A stretch of 41,385 nt of DNA from Rhodothermales bacterium (GTDB taxonomy: Bacteria; Bacteroidota; Rhodothermia; Rhodothermales; JAHQVL01): positions 1 to 41,385 of the forward strand of contig JAWXAX010000069.1 of assembly GCA_034439735.1 (NCBI GenBank), read 5' to 3'. The notes beneath the pieces are model-generated. The model saw nothing but the letters and a program-made list of their open reading frames with translations, did not search any database and was not told the origin of the DNA. Made by a program: the position numbers and the translations under genes. This document shows, piece by piece, positions 33,357 through 41,385 of this stretch (its first letter is position 1; each line of letters opens with the position of its first letter).

Positions 33357-34511
33357 ATGAACGTCTCCACGCTCCGCATAGCCGCCCTGGTCGCCGGCGG
33401 TCTGTTGTTCGCCAGCTGCAAACCTTCCGACGATATGCCCGCCGCCGATCTCCCTAAAATCCTAAGCACCTCGTTTGGCACGACCCCGGAGGGCGCCAGT
33501 GTCGGTCTGTATACCCTCATGAATACGAGCGGTATGGAAGTGACGCTCACGGCGTACGGGGCCATCGTGACGTCCATCAAAGCGCCCGATCGGGAAGGAC
33601 ACTACGCCGAAGTGACGCTCGGGTACGACAATCTGGAGGCCTACCTCGCCGGCAGCCCGTTTTTCGGCGCCGTCGCGGGGCGATACGCCAACCGCATCGG
33701 CAACGGTCAGTTTTCGCTGGATGGCACCGTATATACGCTCGCCAAAAACAACGGCCCTAACAGCCTCCATGGTGGTATAAAAGGGTTCGACAAACAAATC
33801 TGGTCCGCCAACCCGATCGAGAACATGAACGGGGTGGGGATCGAGTTTACCTACGCGAGCGCCGACGGCGAAGAAGGGTATCCGGGCCGGCTCGACGTTC
33901 GGATCACGTATACGCTGTCCAACGACAACACCTTGCGCATCGACTACGAGGCGCGGACGGACAAGCCGACGGTTGTCAACCTCACGAATCACACCTATTT
34001 CAACCTGAAGGACGCCGGCAAGACGTCGATCCTGGGCCACGAGGTTCGCCTCAACGCAGACCGCTACACCCCGATCGACGCGACGCTCATCCCGACCGGT
34101 GAGCTCGCGCCCGTGGCTGGCACGCCGTTCGACTTCACGACGCCCCATACGATCGGCGAGCGGATCGATGCCGACGATACACAGATCGCCTACGGGATGG
34201 GCTACGACCACAACTTCGTGTTGAACCGGGAAGGGGAGGGTCTGCAACTCGCCGCGGAAGTGTACGAGCCGACCACCGGCCGCGTCCTCCAGGTCCACAC
34301 CACCGAGCCGGGCGTCCAGTTCTACACCGGCAACTTTCTCGACGGATCCTTCGTCGCCCCGGACGGCGCCCCGTATGCGCGGAGGACGGGCTTCTGCCTG
34401 GAGACGCAGCATTTTCCGGATTCGCCTAACAAGCCGGATTTCCCCTCGACTCGCCTCGACCCCGGGCAGGTCTACCGCAGTTCAACCACCTTCACGTTCT
34501 CGGCCCGGTAA
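33357..34511 (+). CDS. galM: Aldose 1-epimerase (galactose mutarotase) lipoprotein
   Basis: 384 residues from ATG 33357, with a lipoprotein signal (IAALVAGGLLFASC). A GTG at 33294 would place 21 residues before the signal and is rejected. The mutarotase core has LTAYGAIVTSIKAPDREGHY, VTLGYDNLEAYLAGSPFFGA, AGRYANRIGNGQF, NGPNSLHGGIKGFDKQIW (catalytic His), VNLTNHTYFNL (catalytic His region), MGYDHNFVLN, and the C-terminal YTGNFLDGSF and FCLETQHFPDSPNKPDFPST with the catalytic Glu. It interconverts alpha and beta anomers of hexoses in the periplasm, which would help sugar uptake. Confidence 0.93.
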   Translation: MNVSTLRIAALVAGGLLFASCKPSDDMPAADLPKILSTSFGTTPEGASVGLYTLMNTSGMEVTLTAYGAIVTSIKAPDREGHYAEVTLGYDNLEAYLAGSPFFGAVAGRYANRIGNGQFSLDGTVYTLAKNNGPNSLHGGIKGFDKQIWSANPIENMNGVGIEFTYASADGEEGYPGRLDVRITYTLSNDNTLRIDYEARTDKPTVVNLTNHTYFNLKDAGKTSILGHEVRLNADRYTPIDATLIPTGELAPVAGTPFDFTTPHTIGERIDADDTQIAYGMGYDHNFVLNREGEGLQLAAEVYEPTTGRVLQVHTTEPGVQFYTGNFLDGSFVAPDGAPYARRTGFCLETQHFPDSPNKPDFPSTRLDPGQVYRSSTTFTFSAR

Positions 34512-34617
34512 ACGCGCGCGCCTCCGGTTCTTGTTCGTCGCCGTGCCGTGATGTAACGACAGCACATCGTCACATCACGGCATGTCAACACCGAGAACCT
34601 ATCGCAGAGGGCCATTC

Positions 34618-35613
34618 ATGAACGTATTTGTCACCGGTGGAGCCGGCTATATTGGAAGCACCGCCGTTCGAGATCTGGTCGACGCTGGCGATCGTGTCGT
34701 CGTGTACGACAACCTGTACCAGGGCCACCGCGCTGCCGTCCACCCTTCGGCCGTGTTTGTAGAGGGCGACCTGGCGGACCGAGCGCTGCTCGACGCCACC
34801 CTGGCGGCGCACCGGCCGGACGCCATCATGCACTTCGCCTCGCACACGCTCGTCGGCGAGTCCATGGAAAAGCCGTTCCTGTATCTCGGAGACAACGTCC
34901 GAAACGGGTTGAACCTGCTGGAATGCGCCGTGAAGCATGGCGTGGGCAAGTTTATCCTGTCCTCCACCGCCAATCTGTTCGGCGCCGCCGAGGTCATGCC
35001 CATCGAACCCGATGCGCCGATCGTGCCGGGAAGCCCCTACGGGGAGTCGAAGTTTATCCTGGAGCGCATGCTCCACTGGATGGATCGGGTATACGGGATG
35101 CGGTTTGCGGCGCTCCGGTATTTCAACGCGTGCGGGGCGGTGTCGCCCGATCACGGCGAGGATCACACGCCCGAGACCCACATCATCCCGATCGTCCTGC
35201 AGGTGGCGCTGGGGCAGCGCGAGGAGGTGGTCATTTATGGGACCGATTACGACACGCCGGACGGGACGTGCGTGCGGGATTACGTCCACATCAAGGACCT
35301 TTCGCAGGCTCACATCCTGGCGCTCCGGGCCCTGGATGCGGGGAGCCGGACGTACAACCTCGGCAACGGCAGCGGTTTCAGTCTGCTCGAGGTGATCGAA
35401 GCCGCGCGGGAAGTGACGGGGCACCCGATCCCGGTCCGCTTTGGTGCCCGGCGCCCCGGCGACCCGGCCACGCTGATTGCCGACAGCGCCCGGGTGCGCC
35501 GCGAGCTGGGGTGGAAGCCCGAGTATCCCGAGTTGAAGCAGATCCTGGAGAGCGCCTGGGCCTGGCACAAAGCCCACCCCCACGGCTTCGAGGAACGGGC
35601 AGTCGCGGCGTAG
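34618..35613 (+). CDS. galE: UDP-glucose 4-epimerase
   Basis: 331 residues from ATG 34618 (the upstream ATG at 34582 adds 12 residues before the nucleotide motif). It is an extended short-chain dehydrogenase: [20 protein letters not shown] (NAD site GGxGxxG), [43 protein letters not shown] (Ser), [12 protein letters not shown] (Tyr and Lys), [26 protein letters not shown] and [18 protein letters not shown]. It interconverts UDP-glucose and UDP-galactose, supplying galactose for exopolysaccharide or LPS. It lies about 100 bases after the mutarotase and 96 before the antiporter. Confidence 0.92.
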   Translation: MNVFVTGGAGYIGSTAVRDLVDAGDRVVVYDNLYQGHRAAVHPSAVFVEGDLADRALLDATLAAHRPDAIMHFASHTLVGESMEKPFLYLGDNVRNGLNLLECAVKHGVGKFILSSTANLFGAAEVMPIEPDAPIVPGSPYGESKFILERMLHWMDRVYGMRFAALRYFNACGAVSPDHGEDHTPETHIIPIVLQVALGQREEVVIYGTDYDTPDGTCVRDYVHIKDLSQAHILALRALDAGSRTYNLGNGSGFSLLEVIEAAREVTGHPIPVRFGARRPGDPATLIADSARVRRELGWKPEYPELKQILESAWAWHKAHPHGFEERAVAA

Positions 35614-35709
35614 TGTCGGGTTCGACACGGGTATCTGATAATTGTGTATTATAGGGGGGGCCGTCCGGCTGGACCTGTCCGTTCAACCGTTATTCTAACC
35701 CCCGTCGCC

Positions 35710-38058
35710 TTGACTGTAGAGCAGATTCTTTTTGGGATAGTGAGTGTATTCGTGCTCGGTTTCGGAGCCCAGTGGCTCGCCTGGCGAATCCGCGTGCCTT
35801 CGATTCTACTGCTCTTGCTAATCGGGTTTATAGCCGGCCCGCTGACGGGCTTTTTGTCGCCGGCCTCGCTTCAGGGCGAGTGGGTTTTTGCCTTTGTGTC
35901 GTTATCGATCGGCGTCATCCTGTTCGAGGGCGGGCTGGGGCTTCGGGTGCGTGATCTACGCGAAGTCGGGACAGCTGTCGTGAGCCTGATCACGATCGGA
36001 GTGTTTATCACCTGGGTGCTTGCAAGCCTGGGCGCGCATTACATAGCCGGCTTCGAGATCGGCCTGTCCATTCAGATTGGCGCCATCCTGACCGTTACGG
36101 GCCCCACGGTGGTCATCCCCCTGTTGCGGCATGTGCGGCCGAGCGGTAGGGTGGGGATCATCGCACGCTGGGAGGGCATCACCATCGACCCAATCGGCGC
36201 ATTGCTGGCGGTTCTCGTGCTCGAAGCGATCGTTTTGCTCAACGGCGCCGAGGCCGATCGAGTGAGCGAGGCCGTTCTGGAGGCGTTATCCGGTCTCTTT
36301 AACGTGCTCTTTGTGAGCCTGGGCGTAAGCATCACGGGTGCTGCGATGATGCTGGTGGTATTACGCCGGCGGTTGGTGCCAGACTTCCTGCTCAATCCCT
36401 TTGCGCTTACGCTGGTCCTGGCGACCTTCGAGCTTTCGAACATACTCCAGGAAGAGTCCGGGTTGCTGACGTCGACCCTGATGGGGATTATGCTGGCGAA
36501 TCAACCGTATGTCTCGGTTCGTCGCATTGTCGAGTTCAAAGAGGATCTTCAAGTGGTGCTCATCGCTTCGCTGTTTATCCTCCTCAGTGCCCGGCTGGAA
36601 ATCGGCGCTCTGGCTTATATCGATTGGCGGGCGATCCTTTTCCTGGGTTTTCTGATTCTCGTGGTCCGGCCGGCCGCCGTCTTCGGCTCCCTGATCCACT
36701 CCCGATTCGGATGGCGGGAGAAGGTATTTCTGTCGTGGCTGGCGCCGCGCGGCATCGTGGCGGCGGCGGTGGCCTCGCTTTTTGCTTTTCGATTGGAGCC
36801 GATTTACCCGGAGGTCATCGATGCCCTGGTCCCCATTGTATTTCTGGTTATCGTTGGCACTGTGACCGTCTACGGGTTGACGTTGAGCCCCCTCGCCCGT
36901 TACCTGGACCTGGCGCAGCCGGCGCCGCAGGGGTTGCTCATCCTGGGCGCCAATGCGTGGAGCATCCGTCTGGCGAAACTCGCGGAGGCGCACGGGCGGA
37001 GTGTGCTGGTCATTGACGCCAATGCCGGCTCCGTTGAACAGGCGCGCGCCCAGGGCGTTCGCGCCCAGGTCGCCGATGCTCTGTCTGACACCGCATTCGA
37101 CGAACTCGATCTGGGCGGCATCGGCAAATTGCTGGCGATGACTCCCAATGACGAGGTCAACTCCCTGGCGTCGATCCATTTCTCCGAGGTGTTCGAACGC
37201 GCGGAAGTATTTCAGCTTGTCTCGAAGAACTCGGATCACGAAGAGCGGCACAGTCTGTTGCCCCTTCATCTCCGCGGCCGGCCCCTGTTCGCCGACGGTG
37301 CGGATCACGCGACCCTTACCCAACGCCTGATGCAGGGAGGAGAATTGCAGGCATTTGCGCTGGAGGAGTCGACGGACTATGAGGCGCTGATGGCGGAGTA
37401 TGGCGAGGCACTCATCCCGTTGCTGCTGCTCAAGAAGGTATCCCGGGTGGAGGTGTATGTTGCCGGTGAGACGCGTACCCCGGAGAAGGGCGATGTCTTT
37501 GTTGCATTTTTGCCCCCTCCCCGGAGGGAGGATGAAGTAAACGACGAACACGTATATGTCGAGATGGTGCGCTCCGCCGGCATCGTCGATCTTGCGGACG
37601 CCCCGTCCCTGGCGTACGTGTTGGAGGAGGTCGCCGGCCGGCTGGTCAAACGCCTCTCGATCGACGAGCCCGACCTGCTTCGGGGCCTGAGTGAAGGGAT
37701 TCGATTGGGCGCCACCCCCCTGGTGCCCGGCGTCGCGTTGCCGCATGCGCGTATTCCCCACATCGACCGTCCCCAACTCATCTTGTTACGCTGTCGAGCC
37801 GGTGTTCGCATCCGTTACGATGAGATGAAGGCCGACTCGGACGCCCCGATACCCGACGGCGAGACCGAACCGATCCGTGCCTTCCTCTTTCTTGTGACAC
37901 CGCTGGACCGCCCGGGGCAAAACCTTCGGATTCTGGCGCACCTCGCCGGCCAGATGGAACGGTCGGGTTTTCTCGCGGACTGGATGGAAGCGAACGATCC
38001 GGATGCGCTCCGCGCCCTTCTCTTTCGGCAGACGGACAACCCGCTCGTGCGGCGTTAA
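35710..38058 (+). CDS. CPA1 cation/proton antiporter fused to RCK and PTS EIIA domains
   Basis: From TTG 35710, 782 residues (a GTG at 35644 is possible). The N-terminal about 400 residues form a 12-helix CPA1/NhaP-type antiporter: VPSILLLLLIGFIAGPLTGF, GVILFEGGLGLRVRDL, GAILTVTGPTVVIPLLRHVR, RWEGITIDPIGALLAVLVLE. A Rossmann RCK/TrkA-N-like domain follows (LLILGANAWSIRLAKLAEAH; VLVIDANAGSVEQARAQGVR). The last about 150 residues are a PTS EIIA type-2 (PtsN-like) domain with the phospho-His site PGVALPHARIPHIDR. It should exchange sodium or potassium for protons. The EIIA part suggests control by phosphorylation, or binding of a nitrogen-PTS signal; no HPr or EI gene is visible here. Confidence 0.85.
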   Translation: MTVEQILFGIVSVFVLGFGAQWLAWRIRVPSILLLLLIGFIAGPLTGFLSPASLQGEWVFAFVSLSIGVILFEGGLGLRVRDLREVGTAVVSLITIGVFITWVLASLGAHYIAGFEIGLSIQIGAILTVTGPTVVIPLLRHVRPSGRVGIIARWEGITIDPIGALLAVLVLEAIVLLNGAEADRVSEAVLEALSGLFNVLFVSLGVSITGAAMMLVVLRRRLVPDFLLNPFALTLVLATFELSNILQEESGLLTSTLMGIMLANQPYVSVRRIVEFKEDLQVVLIASLFILLSARLEIGALAYIDWRAILFLGFLILVVRPAAVFGSLIHSRFGWREKVFLSWLAPRGIVAAAVASLFAFRLEPIYPEVIDALVPIVFLVIVGTVTVYGLTLSPLARYLDLAQPAPQGLLILGANAWSIRLAKLAEAHGRSVLVIDANAGSVEQARAQGVRAQVADALSDTAFDELDLGGIGKLLAMTPNDEVNSLASIHFSEVFERAEVFQLVSKNSDHEERHSLLPLHLRGRPLFADGADHATLTQRLMQGGELQAFALEESTDYEALMAEYGEALIPLLLLKKVSRVEVYVAGETRTPEKGDVFVAFLPPPRREDEVNDEHVYVEMVRSAGIVDLADAPSLAYVLEEVAGRLVKRLSIDEPDLLRGLSEGIRLGATPLVPGVALPHARIPHIDRPQLILLRCRAGVRIRYDEMKADSDAPIPDGETEPIRAFLFLVTPLDRPGQNLRILAHLAGQMERSGFLADWMEANDPDALRALLFRQTDNPLVRR

Positions 38059-38327
38059 GAATCCCCGGTGGGCGTCGATGTTTAAAGGGTAACGCGCCGG
38101 GTTCCCCTGACACGCCGTAAGGGGATTCGCGACATCGCGGTTCGGAAAATCCGCACATCCCAGACGAGAGTCACCCGTCCGGTTCCTCCGCTCCGATTTG
38201 TTTGATTGGATGACAGATCGTACATGTGGAGACTGGCGTTTGGATTTCGTATTGGCATGACCATTGACGGTACCTCCGCTACCATGCCGAAGCGAACCGC
38301 GCCGAACCGTTTTTATTGCTTGTTCCC

Positions 38328-39698
38328 ATGTCCCATTCGATGAACAACGTACTCGCTGTCGTTTTGTGCGGCGGAGCCGGCACGCGGCTCTTCCCACTGA
38401 CGGCCACGCACGCAAAGCCGGCTATTTCCCTTCTGGGAAAATATCGCCTTGTAGATATCCCGATTACGAACTGCTTGCGCGCCGGCATCAACCGGATCTT
38501 TGTGCTCACCCAATTTAATTCGGCGAGCCTGCACCGTCACATCGCGGACACGTACCGGTTCGATACGTACGACGAACGTTTCGTCTCTATCCTCGCCGCC
38601 GAGCAGACGCCGGAATCGACCGACTGGTACAGGGGCACGGCCGATGCGGTTCGGCAGGTGCTGCACCACCTGGACAATCACACGGGAAACCAGGTGTTGG
38701 TGTTGTCGGGGGATCAGATTTATGACATGGACTTCGACGCCCTCTTTCGCCACCACCTGCAGCGCGAGGCCGATGTGACGGTCGCCACGACGCCCGTGAC
38801 GGCCGAGGAGGCAACCGAGTTTGGGATCATGCAGATCACGGACGACGACGCGATTTCGGTGTTTCGCGAGAAACCCACACCCGCGCAGCTCACATCCCTG
38901 GCCAGCCCGGTGCCCGAGGCGTTACATCGCGCCGGCCGGCGGTATCTGGCGTCCACGGGCATCTACCTGTTCGACAAACAGGTGCTCCGCCGGCTGTTGA
39001 CGGACGACTCCGGCCGCCACGATTTTGGCAAACACATCATCCCGGACGCACTCGGAAAATGGCGCGTCGTCAGCTACCCGTTCGAGGGGTACTGGAGCGA
39101 CGTAGGCAGCATCCGCTCCTACCACGCCGCCAACCTGGCGATGGCCCAGTCGCGGCCGTCGTTCGACTTTGTCACGTCCTGCCTCTACATGCGGACGCGT
39201 GCGGAAGCGTTACCGCCGGCGCGTATCCTCGGCTCACTCGTGCATGATGCCATCATTTGCGAGGGCTCAACCGTCTCGAATGCGCGCCTGTATCGCAGCG
39301 TGCTGGGTGTCCGCTCCATCGTTGGCGACAGGAGCACGCTCAAGAACACGGTGATGATGGGGGCCGACTACTTCGCGCAGGGGCCCTCGCGCGGGATGCG
39401 CCATGTCAACGCACCCGATCGGCCCGGTGTGGGGGAGGCCTGTTATATCGAGGGCGCCATCCTGGATTCGAATGTGAGTATTGGCAACGGGACGGTCATC
39501 GCGAACGAGGATAACGTGCAGGAAGGCGAAGGGCCCAATTATTACATCCGCGACGGCATCATTGTCATCCCCCGAAACGCCATTGTACCCGAGGGGTCGA
39601 TAATCGGGGCGACGCATCTTCCCATTCAGATTACTCGCATGCCGGCGGAGTTCACCCGCCCCGTCGTCGCGGCGGTCGGTCTTCATGCGCCGGTGTGA
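38328..39698 (+). CDS. glgC: Glucose-1-phosphate adenylyltransferase (ADP-glucose pyrophosphorylase)
   Basis: 456 residues from ATG 38328. The nucleotidyltransferase half has VVLCGGAGTRLFPLTATHAK, AISLLGKYRLVDIPITNCLR, WYRGTADAVRQVLHHL, VLSGDQIYDMD, FREKPTP and FEGYWSDVGSIRSYHAANLA. The C-terminal half is a left-handed beta-helix (ILGSLVHDAIICEGSTVSNA; NSRLY-like and GVRSIVGDRSTLKNTVMMGA) ending in the YYIRDGIIVIPRNAIVPEGS segment. It makes ADP-glucose for glycogen synthesis and is usually under allosteric control. A 270-base gap precedes it with no gene; a hairpin at 39726-39756 follows. Confidence 0.92.
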   Translation: MSHSMNNVLAVVLCGGAGTRLFPLTATHAKPAISLLGKYRLVDIPITNCLRAGINRIFVLTQFNSASLHRHIADTYRFDTYDERFVSILAAEQTPESTDWYRGTADAVRQVLHHLDNHTGNQVLVLSGDQIYDMDFDALFRHHLQREADVTVATTPVTAEEATEFGIMQITDDDAISVFREKPTPAQLTSLASPVPEALHRAGRRYLASTGIYLFDKQVLRRLLTDDSGRHDFGKHIIPDALGKWRVVSYPFEGYWSDVGSIRSYHAANLAMAQSRPSFDFVTSCLYMRTRAEALPPARILGSLVHDAIICEGSTVSNARLYRSVLGVRSIVGDRSTLKNTVMMGADYFAQGPSRGMRHVNAPDRPGVGEACYIEGAILDSNVSIGNGTVIANEDNVQEGEGPNYYIRDGIIVIPRNAIVPEGSIIGATHLPIQITRMPAEFTRPVVAAVGLHAPV

Positions 39699-39725
39699 TG
39701 TCCCTATGCCACCCGGTTCTGAAGC

Positions 39726-39756
39726 GACCTTTGGGGCCACCAAGACCCCAAAGGTC
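39726..39756. terminator. Hairpin between convergent genes
   Basis: An 11-bp perfect stem (gacctttgggg with its complement) around a nine-base loop lies between the glgC stop and the 3' end of the coiled-coil gene. It could end transcription from both sides, though no long T-run follows. It has the same layout as the hairpins at 966 and 23471 but a different arm. Confidence 0.5.
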
Positions 39757-39779
39757 TGCTTCCGTCGGAAAGAGGCGAG

Positions 39780-40079
39780 TTACTCGCCGGTAGGCGGGGC
39801 GTCTGTTTTCTTGAGCTTGTCAACCAGCTTTTCGGCGCCGGCTTTCATCTCGGTGAAGTTCTCCTCCATCTCATCCTTCAGCTCTTCCCACTTCTCCTCG
39901 CCGGATTCGCGCACCTTGTCCAGCTTTACTTTGAGGGCTTCGCGCTTGACCTCCAGTTCTTTGGCCTTCTCGGCGAGGTCTTCTTTCAATTCTCCGGCTT
40001 CCTCGACAAGCTTGTCCTTGGTCTTGTCGAACCAATCGAACAGTTTGCCGGCTTTGTCCAAAAAGTCTTGTTTTTCCAT
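39780..40079 (-). CDS. Highly charged coiled-coil hypothetical protein
   Basis: 99 residues, almost all Lys, Glu, Leu, Ala and Asp, with a continuous heptad-like pattern (KAGKLFDWFDKTKDKLVEEA; EKAKELEVKREALKVKLDKV; EEKWEELKDEMEENFTEMKA). It starts with MEKQDFLDKAG and ends with KTDAPPTGE. It has no signal or membrane segment. Such proteins resemble apolipoprotein-like or stress-protective helices; the function is unknown. Its start lacks a strong ribosome site. It is convergent with glgC. Confidence 0.7.
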   Translation of the reverse strand: MEKQDFLDKAGKLFDWFDKTKDKLVEEAGELKEDLAEKAKELEVKREALKVKLDKVRESGEEKWEELKDEMEENFTEMKAGAEKLVDKLKKTDAPPTGE

Positions 40080-40267
40080 GATCGTGATGGGTTTCAGGGT
40101 GGCAGTGTACAGGTAGGCCTGGCATTACCGGCCATGATGGATATTATGAACGCGATTCGCTCGTGTGGGTCGGATGCGTGGGCGAAAACTACGTGATAGC
40201 GGGCAAAAAAGATACGAGTCGGCGGTATTCTCGCCGTCTCACCTTCTGATCATCAAGAAGGTCATCC

Positions 40268-41284
40268 TCAAGAATGGGAATACAGTGCGGGGTCGCGCCG
40301 CCAGGACTGCAGCTCTTTCATATAATTGGCCCGCTCAAACGCCGAAGGCTCCTTGACGTGGCGCTGGCTCATACTGCCGCGCATCTGGAGGATCGATTCG
40401 TATTCGTGGAGGGTCATCCAGTGCTGGAGTTCATCGAGGACGACGGCGATGCGGTCGATGCCATGCTGGAGCAGCTCGGAGGCCATCATGGTCACATTCG
40501 CGCCGGCCATGACGCCTTTCAGCACGTCCTCGAAGGTGTGGACGCCGCTCGTGATGGCAAAGTCCACGGGGACGCGCCCGTACAGGATGGCCACCCAGCG
40601 GAGCGGGAGGCGGAGTTCGCCGGACGTGCTGAGCACGAGGTGCGGGCGCACCTCCAGCGCCTCGAGGTCCATGTCGGGCTGATAAAACCGGTTGAACAGC
40701 ACCAGTCCGTTTGCGCCGGCGCCGGCGAATTGCAGCGCCATGTGGGCCATCGAGCTAAAGTACGGCCCGAGCTTGACGGCCAGAGGAATGGAGATCGTTT
40801 CGCGGACGGCGCGCACGATGTCCAGATACCGCGCCTCGACCTCGGCCCCCGTCTGGTCCGGATCGGTGGCGACATAGTAGATATTCAGCTCCAGCGCATG
40901 CGCGCCGGCCTGCTCGATCTCCCGGGCATACCGCACCCAGCCTCCTGTCGAAATTCCGTTCAGGCTCCCGATGATCGGGATCTCCACCGCCTCGCGCGCC
41001 TTTCGAATCTTCTCCAGATACTGATCGGGCCCGACATGGTAGGCGTCCGCCTCGGGAAAATAACTCAGCGCCTCGGCGAAGCTCTCGGTGCCGTAGTCGA
41101 GGTAATGATCCAGCCGATGGCTCTCTTTCGTCAGCTGCTCCTCGAAGAGGGAGTGCATGACCACCGCCGCCGCGCCGGCGTCCTCCAGCCGGCGGATGCC
41201 GGACAGGTGCTCGGACAGCGGCGAGGCCGACGCCACGATGGGGTTTTTGAGCGAGAGGCCGAGGTAGGAGGTGGATAGATTCAT
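40268..41284 (-). CDS. Dihydroorotate dehydrogenase-like flavoprotein
   Basis: 338 residues from ATG 41284 (an upstream start at 41365 would add 27 residues with no protein character). TIM-barrel of the DHOD/PyrD family: [136 protein letters not shown] and [15 protein letters not shown]. The active-site base that is Cys or Ser in true DHODs is not clear (the NIYYVATD region lacks NxSCPN), so this is the DHOD-like group that often accompanies pyruvate-ferredoxin oxidoreductases. Likely FMN-dependent, substrate unknown. Confidence 0.82.
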   Translation of the reverse strand: MNLSTSYLGLSLKNPIVASASPLSEHLSGIRRLEDAGAAAVVMHSLFEEQLTKESHRLDHYLDYGTESFAEALSYFPEADAYHVGPDQYLEKIRKAREAVEIPIIGSLNGISTGGWVRYAREIEQAGAHALELNIYYVATDPDQTGAEVEARYLDIVRAVRETISIPLAVKLGPYFSSMAHMALQFAGAGANGLVLFNRFYQPDMDLEALEVRPHLVLSTSGELRLPLRWVAILYGRVPVDFAITSGVHTFEDVLKGVMAGANVTMMASELLQHGIDRIAVVLDELQHWMTLHEYESILQMRGSMSQRHVKEPSAFERANYMKELQSWRRDPALYSHS

Positions 41285-41385
41285 AAGGTTGGCCGTCTGT
41301 AGGGACGCGATACATCGCGTCCGTGTATCGTTTTCGCGGATGGGGTCCGCGTATCCAGGGGACATATAGAGACACGAGGTATCGT

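Noticed and set aside
1-41385. tRNA, rRNA, CRISPR array, integrase or transposase genes
   Set aside because: None was recognised on either strand. The tandem repeats found are too short and lack the spacers of a CRISPR array.

Overview
The window most likely comes from a Rhodothermota/Bacteroidota-type bacterium of about 60% GC. Two secreted proteins end in the Por/type IX secretion C-terminal sorting domain (AYPNPF and IYPNPFNP, each followed by a VFDVLGR- or VFDLLGR-type stretch). Starts rarely carry a good Shine-Dalgarno. There are lipoprotein signals, a STAND-type relic, ThuA-like and DUF1080 enzymes, and a bacterial Ser/Thr kinase fused to TPRs. This is inferred from gene content; no marker gene or rRNA is present, and no tRNA or CRISPR array was seen.

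Left accessory region (1-6.9 kb). This is a decayed defence/toxin-antitoxin island. It holds a BrnT/BrnA-like pair, a small hypothetical protein, a frameshifted and truncated DUF4062-STAND NTPase, and a type I restriction methylase (hsdM) that has lost its catalytic core. It also holds an intact HigB-like toxin with a HigA/ImmA-IrrE-type antitoxin. The intact HAD phosphatase gene at 6284-6940 closes the region. Fragments of the 3' part of the same HAD gene also lie at the window's left edge and at about 2.23-2.30 kb, so each accessory module is bounded by a piece of this gene.

Middle region (7-23.4 kb). It contains a zinc alcohol dehydrogenase, a secreted sugar-related set (DUF1080 hydrolase-like, cytochrome c plus beta-propeller lyase-like, ThuA-like), and a 1.2-kDa-residue-scale surface protein with eight Ig-like repeats and a sorting domain. 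After a truncated GH44 glycoside hydrolase come a second sorted secreted protein, a membrane Ser/Thr kinase with TolB-like and TPR domains, a small beta-rich protein, a redoxin lipoprotein, a small coiled-coil protein and a DUF502 membrane protein.

Sugar operon (23.8-33.3 kb). All genes are on the + strand: NCS1-type permease, a 57-residue membrane peptide, L-rhamnose isomerase, rhamnulokinase, a fused rhamnulose-1-phosphate aldolase/lactaldehyde dehydrogenase, then lutA, lutB and lutC. Read together they form one route: L-rhamnose to L-rhamnulose to rhamnulose-1-phosphate to DHAP plus L-lactaldehyde, then L-lactate, then pyruvate. The three loose gene junctions of this operon are filled with short tandem repeats and a perfect 21-bp inverted repeat, while the tight junctions have none.

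Right region (33.3-41.4 kb). It holds sugar-handling and housekeeping genes: an aldose 1-epimerase lipoprotein, UDP-glucose 4-epimerase, a cation/proton antiporter fused to RCK and PTS EIIA domains, ADP-glucose pyrophosphorylase, a charged coiled-coil protein and a dihydroorotate dehydrogenase-like flavoprotein.
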